DNA of 64,000 bases from Leishmania martiniquensis (lineage: Eukaryota; Euglenozoa; Kinetoplastea; Trypanosomatida; Trypanosomatidae), in NCBI RefSeq assembly GCF_017916325.1, contig NC_090161.1, forward strand, positions 62,001-126,000, given 5' to 3'. A program made the translations under genes and the position numbers. The notes beneath the pieces were generated by a model, which saw nothing but the letters and a program-made list of their open reading frames with translations, was not told the origin of the DNA and did not search any database. This document shows positions 51,960 through 61,560 of the stretch, in pieces; within the stretch, counting starts at the first letter, position 1; each line of letters begins with the position of its first letter.

Positions 51960-52450
51960 CGCGCGTGGCCCCAGTTCCTTCTCCCACACTACACACAGGC
52001 TCCAATCTCGCTCGGTCGCCATCCGCCGCTCCGCCACATCTGCCCCCCTCTCAGCCATGTCACTTGCGGCCCATCGCCGCACGTTGGTGCAAGGCACCGG
52101 TAGGCACAAGCGCCACAGCGACGCGCCGACCCCATGACCAAAGCACACATCCTGCGCCAAACCTCATCCATCTCATCCACCTCGCCTCACAGCCGCCCCA
52201 CCTCTCCCTACGATGCCGGTCAACACCCCAGGCGGGACTCGCGCAGGGTAGGGCAGGGCCGCCCACACCAGTGGGCACTCTCAGAGACGCGTGAGATAGA
52301 TTCCGCTCCCTCAGACACCTCGCCCCTCATTGGAGTCGTGGAAGCGCGTTCACTGCCGCGAGTCGCTCCGCCGCAACGCCGTCCACGACCTGAACGCCGG
52401 CATCAGCAAAGGCGCACAGCTCTGACCTCCACACCGCGTCGATGCCTCGC
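51960..52450 (+). repeat. degenerate SIDER-like retroposon remnant, right copy
   Basis: Shares two ordered blocks with the left copy (see 190-600): 52066-52100 and 52373-52424, with the CCACGACCTGAACGCC core. It lies in the presumed 3' UTR of the IST1 mRNA. Sequence to about 52640 may belong to the element and ends near an A-rich stretch (about 52668-52710) that could be a remnant poly(A) tail. The SIDER family name is inferred; boundaries are approximate. Confidence 0.55.
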
Positions 52451-53081
52451 CTTGTCACCACCACCAGCGGCTCCCCACTCGCAAGGGATGAGCAGGGGGG
52501 CTCATCTACGCCACCACAGAATGGGCGCGGGACCCCCTCTCAGATGTCACACGTACAGAACGCTTCGCCTTCCACAATGGTGGGCGGAGGAGACGGAGTA
52601 AGAAAGGGCCGCCGCAATTCCGCAATGCAGACATTCGGAGTGCACATCAATGATTGCGAGAGACATCTAAAAATGAAACACGCGGAACGGAGGAGGAAAG
52701 AAAAAGTTGTGAAGGCAGCACGGAAGGTTCAGTGAACAAGAACGCAGGCAGCGGCGACAGCTGCAGCACTAGCGCAGCATCACAGCAGAGACAGGGTGAC
52801 GACAGGGGACCAGGGGCACCCCTACAAAAAAGCGCAAGCATGACTGCGACATGCGTGTCAGCCGCTGTCGGCCACCATGACTGAAAGTCTGCGGAGCGGG
52901 AGGAAGCACACAAGAGCTGCGCCGGGTAAGAGTCAGTGAAACTTCGCGCCGCCGTAGCGCACCCCTTCGCCCCACCGTCTCTGCTCTACTCCGAGACTCT
53001 CCAGATAGAGGGCAGCGCGCCAGGCACACGCGATACACCCCAGCAGAGAAGGACAGTGCCTCTGCAAGGCGGAGCTGTTAA

Positions 53082-53099
53082 TGTGTGTGTGTGTGTGTG
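53082..53099. repeat. (GT)n microsatellite
   Basis: Nine alternating TG/GT units. Confidence 0.85.
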
Positions 53100-53458
53100 G
53101 AGAGGAGGAGGGAGCGAGGTGCGCTAGCATCTTGCACGCTGTCGCACATGATCACCCATCGCAGCAACAGGTGGGACAAGAAGGTACGTAGATGAGAAGG
53201 GGGGGCAATGGCCGCTCAGCGCCCAAGCGCTGGGCACCGCCGGCCCACACTCACACCGGCATACGATGCCGTAAGAGTCTAGGCGGCCGACGCACGGCGC
53301 ACTACCCAAGCTGAAGGGCGATGAAGAGAGGGGTAAGCCCGAGTCCCACAGGAGGGGAACGAAACACGCACAACCGCACCATTGCGGCACGTTGCTCGTG
53401 CCCCTGCCTCCCCTCACTCCTCTCCTCTCTTCCCAAAGCCCGCATACACGCCAAGCTA

Positions 53459-54259
53459 CTAAATGCACGTCAGATGCCGGATGCGCTGGTCAATAGAGTC
53501 GTAGGGGGGCTGCATGGGCGGTATGTACAGGCCAGACGGTGTCCGCACAGAGCCACGTACCGGGTGACTCAGCTCGGGAGCGGTGCCATAGAGCTCGACG
53601 CCACCACCACTGGCTGCAGCTGCCGACGCAACCATTCCATTAGGATCACGGAGTCGGTCCTCACTATAGTTCGTCAGCTGGAACTCACTAGCGATGCTGG
53701 TGAGGTAGGCAATGCACTTGTCGTTTGGCGGCGTGTACATGCCCAGCCGCTCCATCATCCGCTGGTTCACGGAGAACTCCGCATTCGACATCGACATCTC
53801 GACGAACTCGTGACCAAACTTCGACTCGAAGGCTTTACGCAACGCCGTCAGCTCTGGTACCGAGTCGCCGATACGCGCGCTCGCCCACAGAATTGATGTA
53901 ATCGCCTCCTTCAGCTCTGGCGGGCACGCCGAGCTCGGGTCCTTCTTCTTGTCGGTCTTGAGTGGCTTGCTCTCCGAGATGAGCTGCACGCGATTGGCCA
54001 ACAGGTCCAGGAAGAGCGAAAGCACTTCGTAGCCTTCAATATTGACATCCTCACGGATACAGTTCTCCACCTTTATACGAGCGGACTCATACTTCTCCAG
54101 CGCAAGCAGCTCTGCGACGCTGCGGCGTTGCACCTTGACGTTGTTCAGCAGCTTGTTCTTCTGCATGCCAAGACGCGTGGTGGCCATGCGGATGGTGGCG
54201 CGCACCTTGACCGGGTCAAAGCCACTGGTCTGCTTAGCGTTCTTCAGGAAACTCTTCAT
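53459..54259 (-). CDS. IST1: IST1-like ESCRT-III regulator
   Basis: 266 aa. The Ist1 domain (about 14-180) is typical: FDPVKVRATIRMATTRLGMQ, KNKLLNNVKVQRRSVAELLA and ESARIKVENCIREDVNIEGY are consecutive family blocks, followed by LLANRVQLI and EAITSILWASARIGDSVPEL. IST1 binds Vps4 and regulates ESCRT-III disassembly in multivesicular body formation and abscission; C-terminal MIM motifs are usual, but here the tail (200-266) is Gly/Ala/Pro-rich with no clear MIM. Start taken at the Met at 54259, matching the family N terminus; an acceptor 128 nt upstream also allows the longer start at 54328. Confidence 0.92.
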   Translation of the reverse strand: MKSFLKNAKQTSGFDPVKVRATIRMATTRLGMQKNKLLNNVKVQRRSVAELLALEKYESARIKVENCIREDVNIEGYEVLSLFLDLLANRVQLISESKPLKTDKKKDPSSACPPELKEAITSILWASARIGDSVPELTALRKAFESKFGHEFVEMSMSNAEFSVNQRMMERLGMYTPPNDKCIAYLTSIASEFQLTNYSEDRLRDPNGMVASAAAASGGGVELYGTAPELSHPVRGSVRTPSGLYIPPMQPPYDSIDQRIRHLTCI

Positions 54260-55135
54260 GACGATCTCCCGTGGTGTATCCGCCTGTGCACGCAAGTGCG
54301 CCTGCCAATTCGTGTGGCCTTGCTGCACGTCCGCCTAGGGTTTCCTATGTCGGCTGTGCACAACGTTAACGACTGCCTTGCCTGAAACTAAGAGAGAGGA
54401 AGGTCAAGCGGCCGAGATTAGGGACGGAGGCAGGCGAAACAAGTGAGACAGTGTAGGGTGGGGTGGACAGGCAGAAAGAGAGGGACTTCACCCCGCAGAA
54501 AGGCAACGGCAATGTCTGTGTATGTTTGGGGGGAAGACGGCGATAGGTGTGGCCGCTAATGGAAAACGGCGGGCCAATCGGTTCTCATGGCGGTGAAGCC
54601 GTCGGGGAAAAATGATGAGGAGAGTGGAAAGGGCACAGCGTATGCGCAGCAACATGCGTGCGGGTGTGTGGGTGGGGGAGGAGGCAGGCAAGGAAAGAAG
54701 AAGCACAGAGGAAGGGTGAGGGGGAGAACGGAGCGAGGCAGGCTGGCTACATAAATGCTGTGCTCCTTACATTGCACCTGCTAAGAAAAGGCAGCAGTGG
54801 CGGACGCCGAGCAGTCACGAGCTGCTGCGGCATTGTCGACGGCACCGAGGAGAATCAGTGTCACACCCTGGGCCGATGGCGCTCACCTTCCGGAAGAAAG
54901 GAGGAAGGGAGGGAACGTATGTATCCACACACACACAGACGCGCACACATGCTGTACGAGAGTGAGGAAAGCTGGCACCACAGTAGATCACCGATCGGCA
55001 CCCATCACGGGCGCCTTTCATCTGCAGCGCGGCAGAGCTCAGTGAACAGCTCGACATGAACCTCCACAGAGGAATACACGCGCCGGCAAACACATCGATG
55101 GAGGCGTGCCGGGAATTCGTGCGCGGCCCGCACGG
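54260..55135. other. intergenic region IST1-RET2
   Basis: No gene seen. It holds the IST1 splice acceptor and the RET2 3' UTR, with a short CA-rich patch near 54928-54950. Confidence 0.6.
54388..54403 (-). promoter_or_regulatory. predicted trans-splice acceptor, IST1 mRNA
   Basis: Minus strand GACCTTCCTCTCTCTTAG, AG at 54389-54388, about 128 nt before the Met at 54259. Confidence 0.5.
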
Positions 55136-56668
55136 CTAATCGAAGCGACTATGGTGAGGGGGATGCGTTGACGTGCTCACGCGCCTGATGCCGAGAATCG
55201 TCTTTTCCGGCAGGTTCGACGGCACGTAACGCTCCATCGTGGCCGCTGCACGCGCGAACTCCTGCTTCACCTGGTTGAACTTGGCTGGGTGCAGGTGGCG
55301 ACCGAGGTTCAGTCCGCCGACGCCGACGTCTTCATAGGGGTCCTCGATGCCGAGGAGGTAGCTGAAAGTGCCTTGTCTATTCTGCGGGAAGTTCCACTTC
55401 AAGTCGGAGCGGAGAGAGAGGCGCGGGCGGCTGAGGCTGATGATGTTCGTCTCGTAGTCGAAGTGGCTCGCGTAGTAGATAAAGAAGCCGTGCATGAGCC
55501 TGCCGAGCGCAACTGGGTCGCAGTCCGAAAGTGGAGAGTAGTCTGGGTAGCGCGGCATGTGAACCGGGTGGGCGATCGACCACGGGTCGATCCAGGCCAC
55601 CTGGCGAGTGGCTAAGAGGTAGTGAACAAACATGACCGTCACCGCGTAGGAGGTGAGCATGGCTGCCGTCCCCAATCCCACACCGGAAGCCTTACCCCAA
55701 GCCTTAGCAGCCAGGGCTGCGTGGCGGGCAGCGGGGGGGCCGCTGTGCAGGTAGTGGCGGAGCAGGTAGCTGTTCTTGACGCCGTACGCCACGAAGGAAA
55801 TATCCCACTTGTACATGTACATATCGGGGACGTATCGGAGGTCCAGCATGTCGCGGGTGTAGTCCTCCCGCATGCCCTTCGTCATGATCACACCATCCGG
55901 GAAGAAGCCCACAGCCTCGATGGCTTGCTCGCGTGACGTGCACTGCACCGCGCACCGACAGCCATAGGTCGTCCGCTCCACCCAAATGCCCTCGACGTTT
56001 TCGCGCCCCATCTTTGTCGCAATGTACTCAAGATCCTTGGCGTCCAAGTTGCGGTTGCGTATGTCCCACAGGGCTGTGCGTGACTTGCGGTCCTCCTCCT
56101 CATTCAGCAGGGTGTACCGCGCCCTCCCCACCTTCTCGTCATTGACGTAGCGCAGCTTGACAACAGGCGTGCGAGCCTCCGTAAGGGACATGAGATGATG
56201 GCGCAGGTAGTGCGGCACGTACCGCTTAATGACTGACCAGAGCTTTTCCGTGCGTTTTGCCTGCACGGCGTGATCGGGGTACGGCTCGTCGAAGACGCAG
56301 GCGAGGTCGAGGTCACTGCCCCACTCCATCTGCCCGTGCGTTACCAAAGACCCACAGCAGTAAATCTTCGCATCTGGCGTCCACTTGTCGGCAAGACTCT
56401 GCAACTGCTGCTGGGCCCGAATGGCAGTGCGAAACATCTGCTCTGGCCCAATGCGCTTGTTGTTCTCTTCCAAAAGTGTGTGGCCCCACTGGGCGTAGTG
56501 ATCATCCGAAGGGGCCATGCACGAGGCGTAGCTGACGCACTCTGACGCCGGTGAGGATGCCACGCTTGCCGAGGCTGTTGTGTCAGCTGGACTCGGTGTG
56601 GTTGCCGCGGTGCCTCGCAGAACGCGTGTGACGGCCACAAAAAGGTACAGCGGAGTGGCTGCGTACAT
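55136..56668 (-). CDS. RET2: RNA editing 3' terminal uridylyltransferase 2 (RET2)
   Basis: 510 aa from the Met at 56668. A DNA-polymerase-beta-like nucleotidyltransferase: Gly106-Ser107, catalytic Asp119 and Asp121 in GSDLDL, third Asp289 in KWDISF. The 168-residue gap between Asp121 and Asp289 equals the Asp99-Asp267 spacing of T. brucei RET2, because of the inserted middle domain (about 180-280) special to this family. The C-terminal nucleotide-base domain carries WGKASG and the LGIEDPYED segment. The N terminus ([19 protein letters not shown]) fits a mitochondrial signal. RET2 is the editosome enzyme that adds U residues in insertion editing. The upstream open stretch precedes a predicted acceptor at 57040-57041 and is not RET2-like. 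Confidence 0.94.
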   Translation of the reverse strand: MYAATPLYLFVAVTRVLRGTAATTPSPADTTASASVASSPASECVSYASCMAPSDDHYAQWGHTLLEENNKRIGPEQMFRTAIRAQQQLQSLADKWTPDAKIYCCGSLVTHGQMEWGSDLDLACVFDEPYPDHAVQAKRTEKLWSVIKRYVPHYLRHHLMSLTEARTPVVKLRYVNDEKVGRARYTLLNEEEDRKSRTALWDIRNRNLDAKDLEYIATKMGRENVEGIWVERTTYGCRCAVQCTSREQAIEAVGFFPDGVIMTKGMREDYTRDMLDLRYVPDMYMYKWDISFVAYGVKNSYLLRHYLHSGPPAARHAALAAKAWGKASGVGLGTAAMLTSYAVTVMFVHYLLATRQVAWIDPWSIAHPVHMPRYPDYSPLSDCDPVALGRLMHGFFIYYASHFDYETNIISLSRPRLSLRSDLKWNFPQNRQGTFSYLLGIEDPYEDVGVGGLNLGRHLHPAKFNQVKQEFARAAATMERYVPSNLPEKTILGIRRVSTSTHPPHHSRFD

Positions 56669-57224
56669 GGTGATGCTGTGCGACCACGCTCTTGACAGCT
56701 CTAATAGGACTCGCCCTCTCTGCGGCCGCACCGGCGCCACTGGAAAGTGTGGGTGTGTGCGAAAGACAGCAGCAGCAAGCTTGCGTCTGCGTCCACGACA
56801 GAAATGTCGACGGAGACCCACACTATACTGCCGCAGGTGAACTGCGTGCAGAATGCGAGAGAGCGGTATACGGGGGGAGAGAAGAGGAGAAGATGGAGGC
56901 ACATCTTGCCTTGAGGAGGGTGTTGCAGCAGAGGAAAAGGGACTGCTGTGCCCACATCGGGTCGCAACACCGCCCGCACGTGCGCTGCCCCCTGCACATG
57001 CCGCCCTGCGCTCGTCTACCTGTGTGCCTAGGCGTAACACTGCAGGTGGCCATTGAAAAAAAAAAACACAGAATAGGAAGTGCAAGCGATGTTCGCGTGC
57101 GCGCCGGCAGCCGACGGTTAAACTGGCGTCCGCGAAAGGAGTAGGGCAGGCACGCACACGCGCGCCCCGAGAGAGGAGCCGAGGACCTGGGAAGAGAAGC
57201 AGCTGTCACGCGTCCATGCACGTC
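56669..57224. other. intergenic region RET2-ALKBH8
   Basis: No gene seen; RET2 5' UTR (about 370 nt) and ALKBH8 3' UTR. Confidence 0.6.
57040..57068 (-). promoter_or_regulatory. predicted trans-splice acceptor, RET2 mRNA
   Basis: Minus strand: T11-type run, then ATGGCCACCTGCAG with AG at 57041-57040. It excludes the longest possible RET2 start at 57157. Confidence 0.5.
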
Positions 57225-58919
57225 TCAATCGCCGTCGCATAGGGCGGGGTATGGGCATTCGGCTTTGCTGTGACGCTGCGTCCGCCCGCGTCGCCAGGTG
57301 AGGCTCAACCTATCCCCTCGGCTGAAGGTCGGCAGCAGCTCAGACAGCGTTTCCGTCCTCCGCTCGGCAATGCAGTGTGTCCAGCCATAGCGGCTTTCCC
57401 CAGTCATGACGGCGAGGGAGCGGGGCGCGAGGCAGACGCCGACAGGCGCCGCCACCTCCGACGGCGCGTCCCACCGCGCAAACTCCATCACTGTGTACGA
57501 ACCCAGCGACACGATCAGAACGGCGTCGTCGAACGCGCTGTGCGCATCGACATGGGCAGCAATGCCGCACACCCCTACCTCACTGATGTCGTAGTAGTTT
57601 ACCGTCAGCTGATCGCACTCGTAGTCGCCGGGTCGGAAGGGATATTCACCGTGGATGCGCACACCGCCCGCATCCGCGTCATTCTGTAGCCGCGCGCGCA
57701 TCCAGGCATAGAAAGAAGGGCGTGCGTTTACCATCTCACCCTCAGCCATCAGCGCATTTACGCCGTAGAGGAAGCGGCGGTTGAAGTGCGCCACGCGGCG
57801 GCGCGAGAAGAACTCAAGCGTCAGTTTCTCACGTCTGAGGTACAGCTCTTGCCATATGCTCTTCTCCTCCTCGACCGTTACGAAGTCCTCCACAAGGAAG
57901 AGGCCAGGCACATCCGCCACCGCACGCGACATGCATATCCGTTCGAGTGGCGATGCCTCATGCGAGAGCGACGCGTTTGACGGAGTGCTGACAGAGTGCA
58001 GTGAAGCGCCTCGCCTCATCTTCGCCGTGGCACTCGATACAGGAAGTGGCGATGACAGCAGTGGCTCGATTCCAATGACCGGGCGCTGCAGCAAATGGGA
58101 AACGCGCGAGAGCGTGGCCGCAAAGTCACTCGGCACCATGAAGAGAAAGCCGCAGCCCTTGCTTTCAGAGGAGGAGGACATGGAAGTTGATCCGCCCTTC
58201 CACAGCGATGCCTTCAGCGGTACTCGCAGCACCACCACCTCGACAGATGCGTGATGCGCTTCTGCGCAAACAACAGCAGGGGAGGACGCGGTTGAAGGGT
58301 CCATGAGGGGCCCCGCATTGGGGACACTGTCGTGAGCCGCCGCCTCACTCGGGGAGGAAGACGCGACGGCCGCCGAGGCGGCAGCGCCGGTCAGCTCCAC
58401 GAGCGCCATGCGATCCGTGAAGATGCTAGAGGAGGAGGCACTGGCCCCCTCATCATCCCCCTCCGCCACCCCATCCCTGCGTAGTTGCAGAGGCACACTG
58501 CACACCACAAACGGCAGCGCGGAGCCGTAGTGCAGCACACACCGTGACGGTGGCGGCGTCGGCGTCGCAGCAGGAGGAGTGCAAGGGGCGCGCGAGCCTT
58601 CTTGCGGGCCAGCGGCTGCCGCAAAGTTCAGCAACCCATGCGCCTCCAGAGTCTGGCGAAGATCATAAGGGGTACACCCGGCGAGTACGCCGCCGTTCAG
58701 CACCACAAAGCCGGTAGCCTGCGCATGAGGCAGGAGAAGGCTCGCCGCAAGCGCATCGAAATCGCTCCCATCGCGCGCCTCAGTCCCTGTGGCCGAGGCA
58801 GCGGAGCGGAGAAAGCGTAGCAGCCACTTTTTGCATGACAGGCGTACCTTCACGAGCTGTCGACGAGGCAGTCTCAGTGTAGGGAGGAGGTCGAAATGCG
58901 TGCGGTGCACTGCAGACAT
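57225..58919 (-). CDS. ALKBH8: ALKBH8-type RRM plus AlkB 2OG-Fe(II) dioxygenase
   Basis: 564 aa. The N-terminal helix (QLVKVRLSCKKWLLRFLRS) and the block VVLNGGVLAGCTPYDLRQTL at about 72-91 match the ALKBH8 start and RRM. The AlkB domain follows after a long Ser/Ala-rich insertion (about 100-330): VPGLFLVEDFVTVEEE, RRVAHFNRRF, QLTVNYYD, then the iron ligands His456 and Asp458 in AHVDAHSAF, LGSYTVMEF, MTGESRYGWTH with His515, and the 2-oxoglutarate arginines near 537-545. In animals ALKBH8 hydroxylates wobble mcm5U in tRNA; its methyltransferase domain is absent here and may be a separate Trm9-like gene. A splice acceptor 18 nt upstream fixes this start. Confidence 0.93.
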   Translation of the reverse strand: MSAVHRTHFDLLPTLRLPRRQLVKVRLSCKKWLLRFLRSAASATGTEARDGSDFDALAASLLLPHAQATGFVVLNGGVLAGCTPYDLRQTLEAHGLLNFAAAAGPQEGSRAPCTPPAATPTPPPSRCVLHYGSALPFVVCSVPLQLRRDGVAEGDDEGASASSSSIFTDRMALVELTGAAASAAVASSSPSEAAAHDSVPNAGPLMDPSTASSPAVVCAEAHHASVEVVVLRVPLKASLWKGGSTSMSSSSESKGCGFLFMVPSDFAATLSRVSHLLQRPVIGIEPLLSSPLPVSSATAKMRRGASLHSVSTPSNASLSHEASPLERICMSRAVADVPGLFLVEDFVTVEEEKSIWQELYLRREKLTLEFFSRRRVAHFNRRFLYGVNALMAEGEMVNARPSFYAWMRARLQNDADAGGVRIHGEYPFRPGDYECDQLTVNYYDISEVGVCGIAAHVDAHSAFDDAVLIVSLGSYTVMEFARWDAPSEVAAPVGVCLAPRSLAVMTGESRYGWTHCIAERRTETLSELLPTFSRGDRLSLTWRRGRTQRHSKAECPYPALCDGD

Positions 58920-59882
58920 GGAGGTGGAGCTGAAGACCTGTGAAGCGGTAAGGGAGACAGGGGGGGTGAGCGGGGTGGTGAGCGGGAGGGGGGTACTAAT
59001 GAGGGCTGGTAAAGGTAGTCCATGTGCCCACGTGAGGCAGGTGTGGTGGTCGCAGCAGACGCTGCAGGTGCAGCCGCGTTTGACGGCTGCCGCCGCCGCC
59101 CCCCTCGCCCGTGGCACACCAAGGCACGCAACGAAGCGGTGATCGCCCCGCAACGAGGGAAAACATGCGGAGAGCCGATAGGCAGAGACGGAACGGAGGA
59201 AGGCCTTCCTCCCTGTGTGCTCGTCTGGATGTGCGCATATGTGCATTGGAAGGGAGGGGGAGGGGGGCTCGGCACGGGCACGTCACCGCCAGCACAGGAA
59301 GCCCCGCATAACTGTTGAATCCACGCCTCAAGGGCACGTACGCATCAGGCGGAGCGGGCACTCAAAGGATGCAGACTTCTCAGGAAGTCCCTCTTGCCCC
59401 TCTCCTCACCCCCCCGCCTCCCTGTCGCTCGCTCTCTCTAGATGAAGTGTGCTCGTGGTCAGTGGCAGCGCGCGCGAGGTGAACAGGATGGCGTGAAAAT
59501 CGGGAGCGGGCAAACGCGCGGCAGACGCGTCTGCTTCCTTAGCGCTACAAAATGACGGCAACTTCGCCAAGCTTGGCTCTTTGGTGAGGAGCCAGGTAGT
59601 TGCAGGTGAAGGTGCACGGGGGCGTTCGAGAGCAGAGCCGGAGGCGTCTGGGGCTCTGCGAACCGCAAAGCCCACCCCAAGACGGCAGAGCCGGAGGGTA
59701 CGTCAAGAGACAGCGGTGACCGTTAGAAGATGTGCACACACCAAGCTTTCCAGCAACGGGCTGCCGGCGTGAGAGAAAGTGGTGTGGCGTGCACAGACGA
59801 AACGTGCACGCACCACACCTCGGCACTGTCCACGTGTCGTGTCTAACACTCTCCATTGCGGCATTTTACTGTACAGCTTCCG
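58920..59882. other. intergenic region
   Basis: No gene seen; short 5' UTR of ALKBH8 and the 3' UTR of the zinc-ribbon gene. Confidence 0.6.
58938..58992 (-). promoter_or_regulatory. predicted trans-splice acceptor, ALKBH8 mRNA
   Basis: Minus strand C/T-rich with no AG until CGCTTCACAG, AG at 58939-58938, leaving an 18-nt 5' UTR before the ATG at 58919. Confidence 0.55.
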
Positions 59883-60176
59883 CTATCGCCTCTGCTTCCT
59901 CTGGCAGCTCGCGCACACGCACACCTCGCAGTACCCGCAGTACCACGAGCGCAACTGCAGCGCCTCATCTGCGTGTCGCCCAAGCGGTGCCTCGCACAAG
60001 TGGCACAGTGCCATGCCCTGGGCCATGACTGAGGGAATGCGTCGCGCTATTTCATATGTGTTGGACGCGAAGCGGCCCTGCCGCTTGCAGTGAGGGCATT
60101 TCATGGGAATGCTGGCCGCCTGTTGCGCCTCCTTGTAGTAGTCCCGGAGGACATGGTGCTTACTAAGGTTGTCCAT
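59883..60176 (-). CDS. small zinc-ribbon protein, unknown function (97 aa)
   Basis: 97 aa with CxxC pairs spread along the chain: CPHC (27-30), CHLC (58-61), CGYC and a CVCASC cluster near the C terminus (about 80-91), suggesting one or two zinc sites. The N terminus (MDNLSKHHVLRDYYKEAQQAA) is a likely helix and the last residues are very basic. Not recognised as a known family; it resembles small DNAJ-like or ribosome-associated zinc ribbons only in general terms. It is supported by the regular cysteine spacing, by a splice acceptor 69 nt upstream and by its position in the gene array. Confidence 0.75.
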   Translation of the reverse strand: MDNLSKHHVLRDYYKEAQQAASIPMKCPHCKRQGRFASNTYEIARRIPSVMAQGMALCHLCEAPLGRHADEALQLRSWYCGYCEVCVCASCQRKQRR

Positions 60177-60245
60177 CCCCCCATGCTCACCTTTGGCGTG
60201 TGGGCGTGCGAGAGGGGAGCGTTGTGGAGTGCAGCTCCCTGACGT

Positions 60246-60290
60246 CTGAGAATGAGCAAGAGGTTAGGTGAAAGGAAAAGAGGGGTACGC
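60246..60290 (-). promoter_or_regulatory. predicted trans-splice acceptor, zinc-ribbon mRNA
   Basis: Minus strand: CCCTCTTTTCCTTTCACC-type tract, then CATTCTCAG with AG at 60247-60246, 69 nt before the ATG. Confidence 0.55.
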
Positions 60291-60496
60291 CGTGCCGCGA
60301 TGATCGCCACACCACACATGGACGTCGAGCGTTTCCGCAGCGCTGCTTCCTCCTTCTCACATGTTCGGCACGCGCGATGCCTTCAGCTCTTTCACCTTGG
60401 GCGCATCCGCGCGTGCACCTCGACAGATTCAGAGAGACAGACAGAGTATTTGATGGCAGTGTGGAAAAGGACCACCTAAGACACATTTTTTGCCTT

Positions 60497-60513
60497 TGTG
60501 TGTGTGTGTGTGT
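60497..60513. repeat. (GT)n microsatellite
   Basis: Alternating TG run in intergenic DNA. Confidence 0.8.
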
Positions 60514-60589
60514 CACCTCGATTCGCCCCGCATATCCGCAAATACACGCAAGCGCCGTAAGAGCTCACCTGCACCGGTTGCACCATGGC

Positions 60590-61560
60590 TATGTCTGGGT
60601 AGCCTTACCCGACTCCGCTTGCCTTCGAGCCGAGCCGTAAGCTAAACAGGCTCTCCCAGTCATTCCCCAGAAGTGTGTTCCGTAATCAGCGCCACACCAG
60701 CCTGGGAGAACCGCGCCCCTTGATCCAAGCGGGCGGCGACCAGTAGGTCCCGCGCAACAACCAATGAGACGGCGTCTATCTTCAAGGTAGCAGGAGAGGG
60801 AGGGGAGAGGGTGAGTTGCATGCCAGACGAGCGCAACCAAGAAGTTGGTTAGTCTTCGGTAAGGGTCCTTTGAGACACCCATCACATTTTCTATGCGCCC
60901 TGTCGCCCTCAAAGCCGTGGCCTTCCATACGAGGGTGTGGCGCCTCTACGCAAAGGAGCCTGGCGCTGTCGTTGGTGCGACGCAGGGCTGCTCGCGTCCT
61001 ATTCCCGGAATGAGTGCCCCATCCACCCTTCCCGCCAGATATGGGAGACGCCGTGCATGAGCAGTCAATGAGCGCGACGGCGCTGGGCGGGGTAAATCCC
61101 CGTGCGCACTTTGCCGCCAGTGGCTCGCGCCCCTGTCCACTATGCGCCCTGGTAGATGAAGCACACCGCGTCCGATGTGCTCCACAGCGTTCGCACGATC
61201 GCGCCATGAAGCCAGCTTCAGAACGACCTTGTTGTCGTCAGGGGGTGGTAAGAGGGAGGGAACTCCGCCCTCTCCACAGCCCGCATGCATCGGATAGGGA
61301 ATAGGCCTTGTTGAGAGTAAGGGGAGGGGGAGGCGTGTAAACGCACACATATGCGCAAGAAGAGCGCACGGCTGGTCAACCTGAGGAGAAAGGGAAGGGC
61401 AGCGGCAGGTATCCGGCGGGAGAAGACCCGTTCAGCTCGAGCAATACTTGATGTATGAGACGAGTGCTTGGCGCGAAGGGTGCGCCAGGCTTGAAGCCCG
61501 CCCCTAATGTGTCGCAGCACATCGCTCGCACTGCCCGGCCAGTCGCTCTCACGGCAAAAA
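60590..61560 (-). repeat. candidate dispersed (SIDER-like) repeat block
   Basis: A block without coding potential but with gene-like, non-simple composition. Within it, 61142-61195 and 61481-61530 resemble each other (shared TGCGCC, TGAAGC, ATGTG and CTCGCA/TTCGCA words in order, about two thirds identical by eye). The unusual intergenic length and the duplicated motif suggest one or more decayed retroposons; the family assignment is a guess. Confidence 0.35.

Larger units (their letters stand above)
50558..53458. other. long (2.9 kb) intergenic region, mostly IST1 3' UTR
   Basis: No credible gene. The longest frame (51435-52160 minus, 241 codons) overlaps the SIDER-like element and is Cys/Ser/Arg-rich without recognisable motifs. 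The region contains the SIDER-like copy at 51960-52450 and a GT tract at 53082-53099. The unusually large spacing fits insertion of retroposon DNA into a 3' UTR. Confidence 0.6.

Noticed and set aside
51435..52160. A 241-codon minus-strand frame in the IST1-TPR spacer
   Set aside because: Overlaps the SIDER-like element, has no homology that I recognise and begins inside the repeat.
60782..61350. Overlapping 134-141-codon minus-strand frames in the long spacer
   Set aside because: They look like translations of a decayed repeat: Cys/Arg/Ser-rich, mutually overlapping and without motifs.
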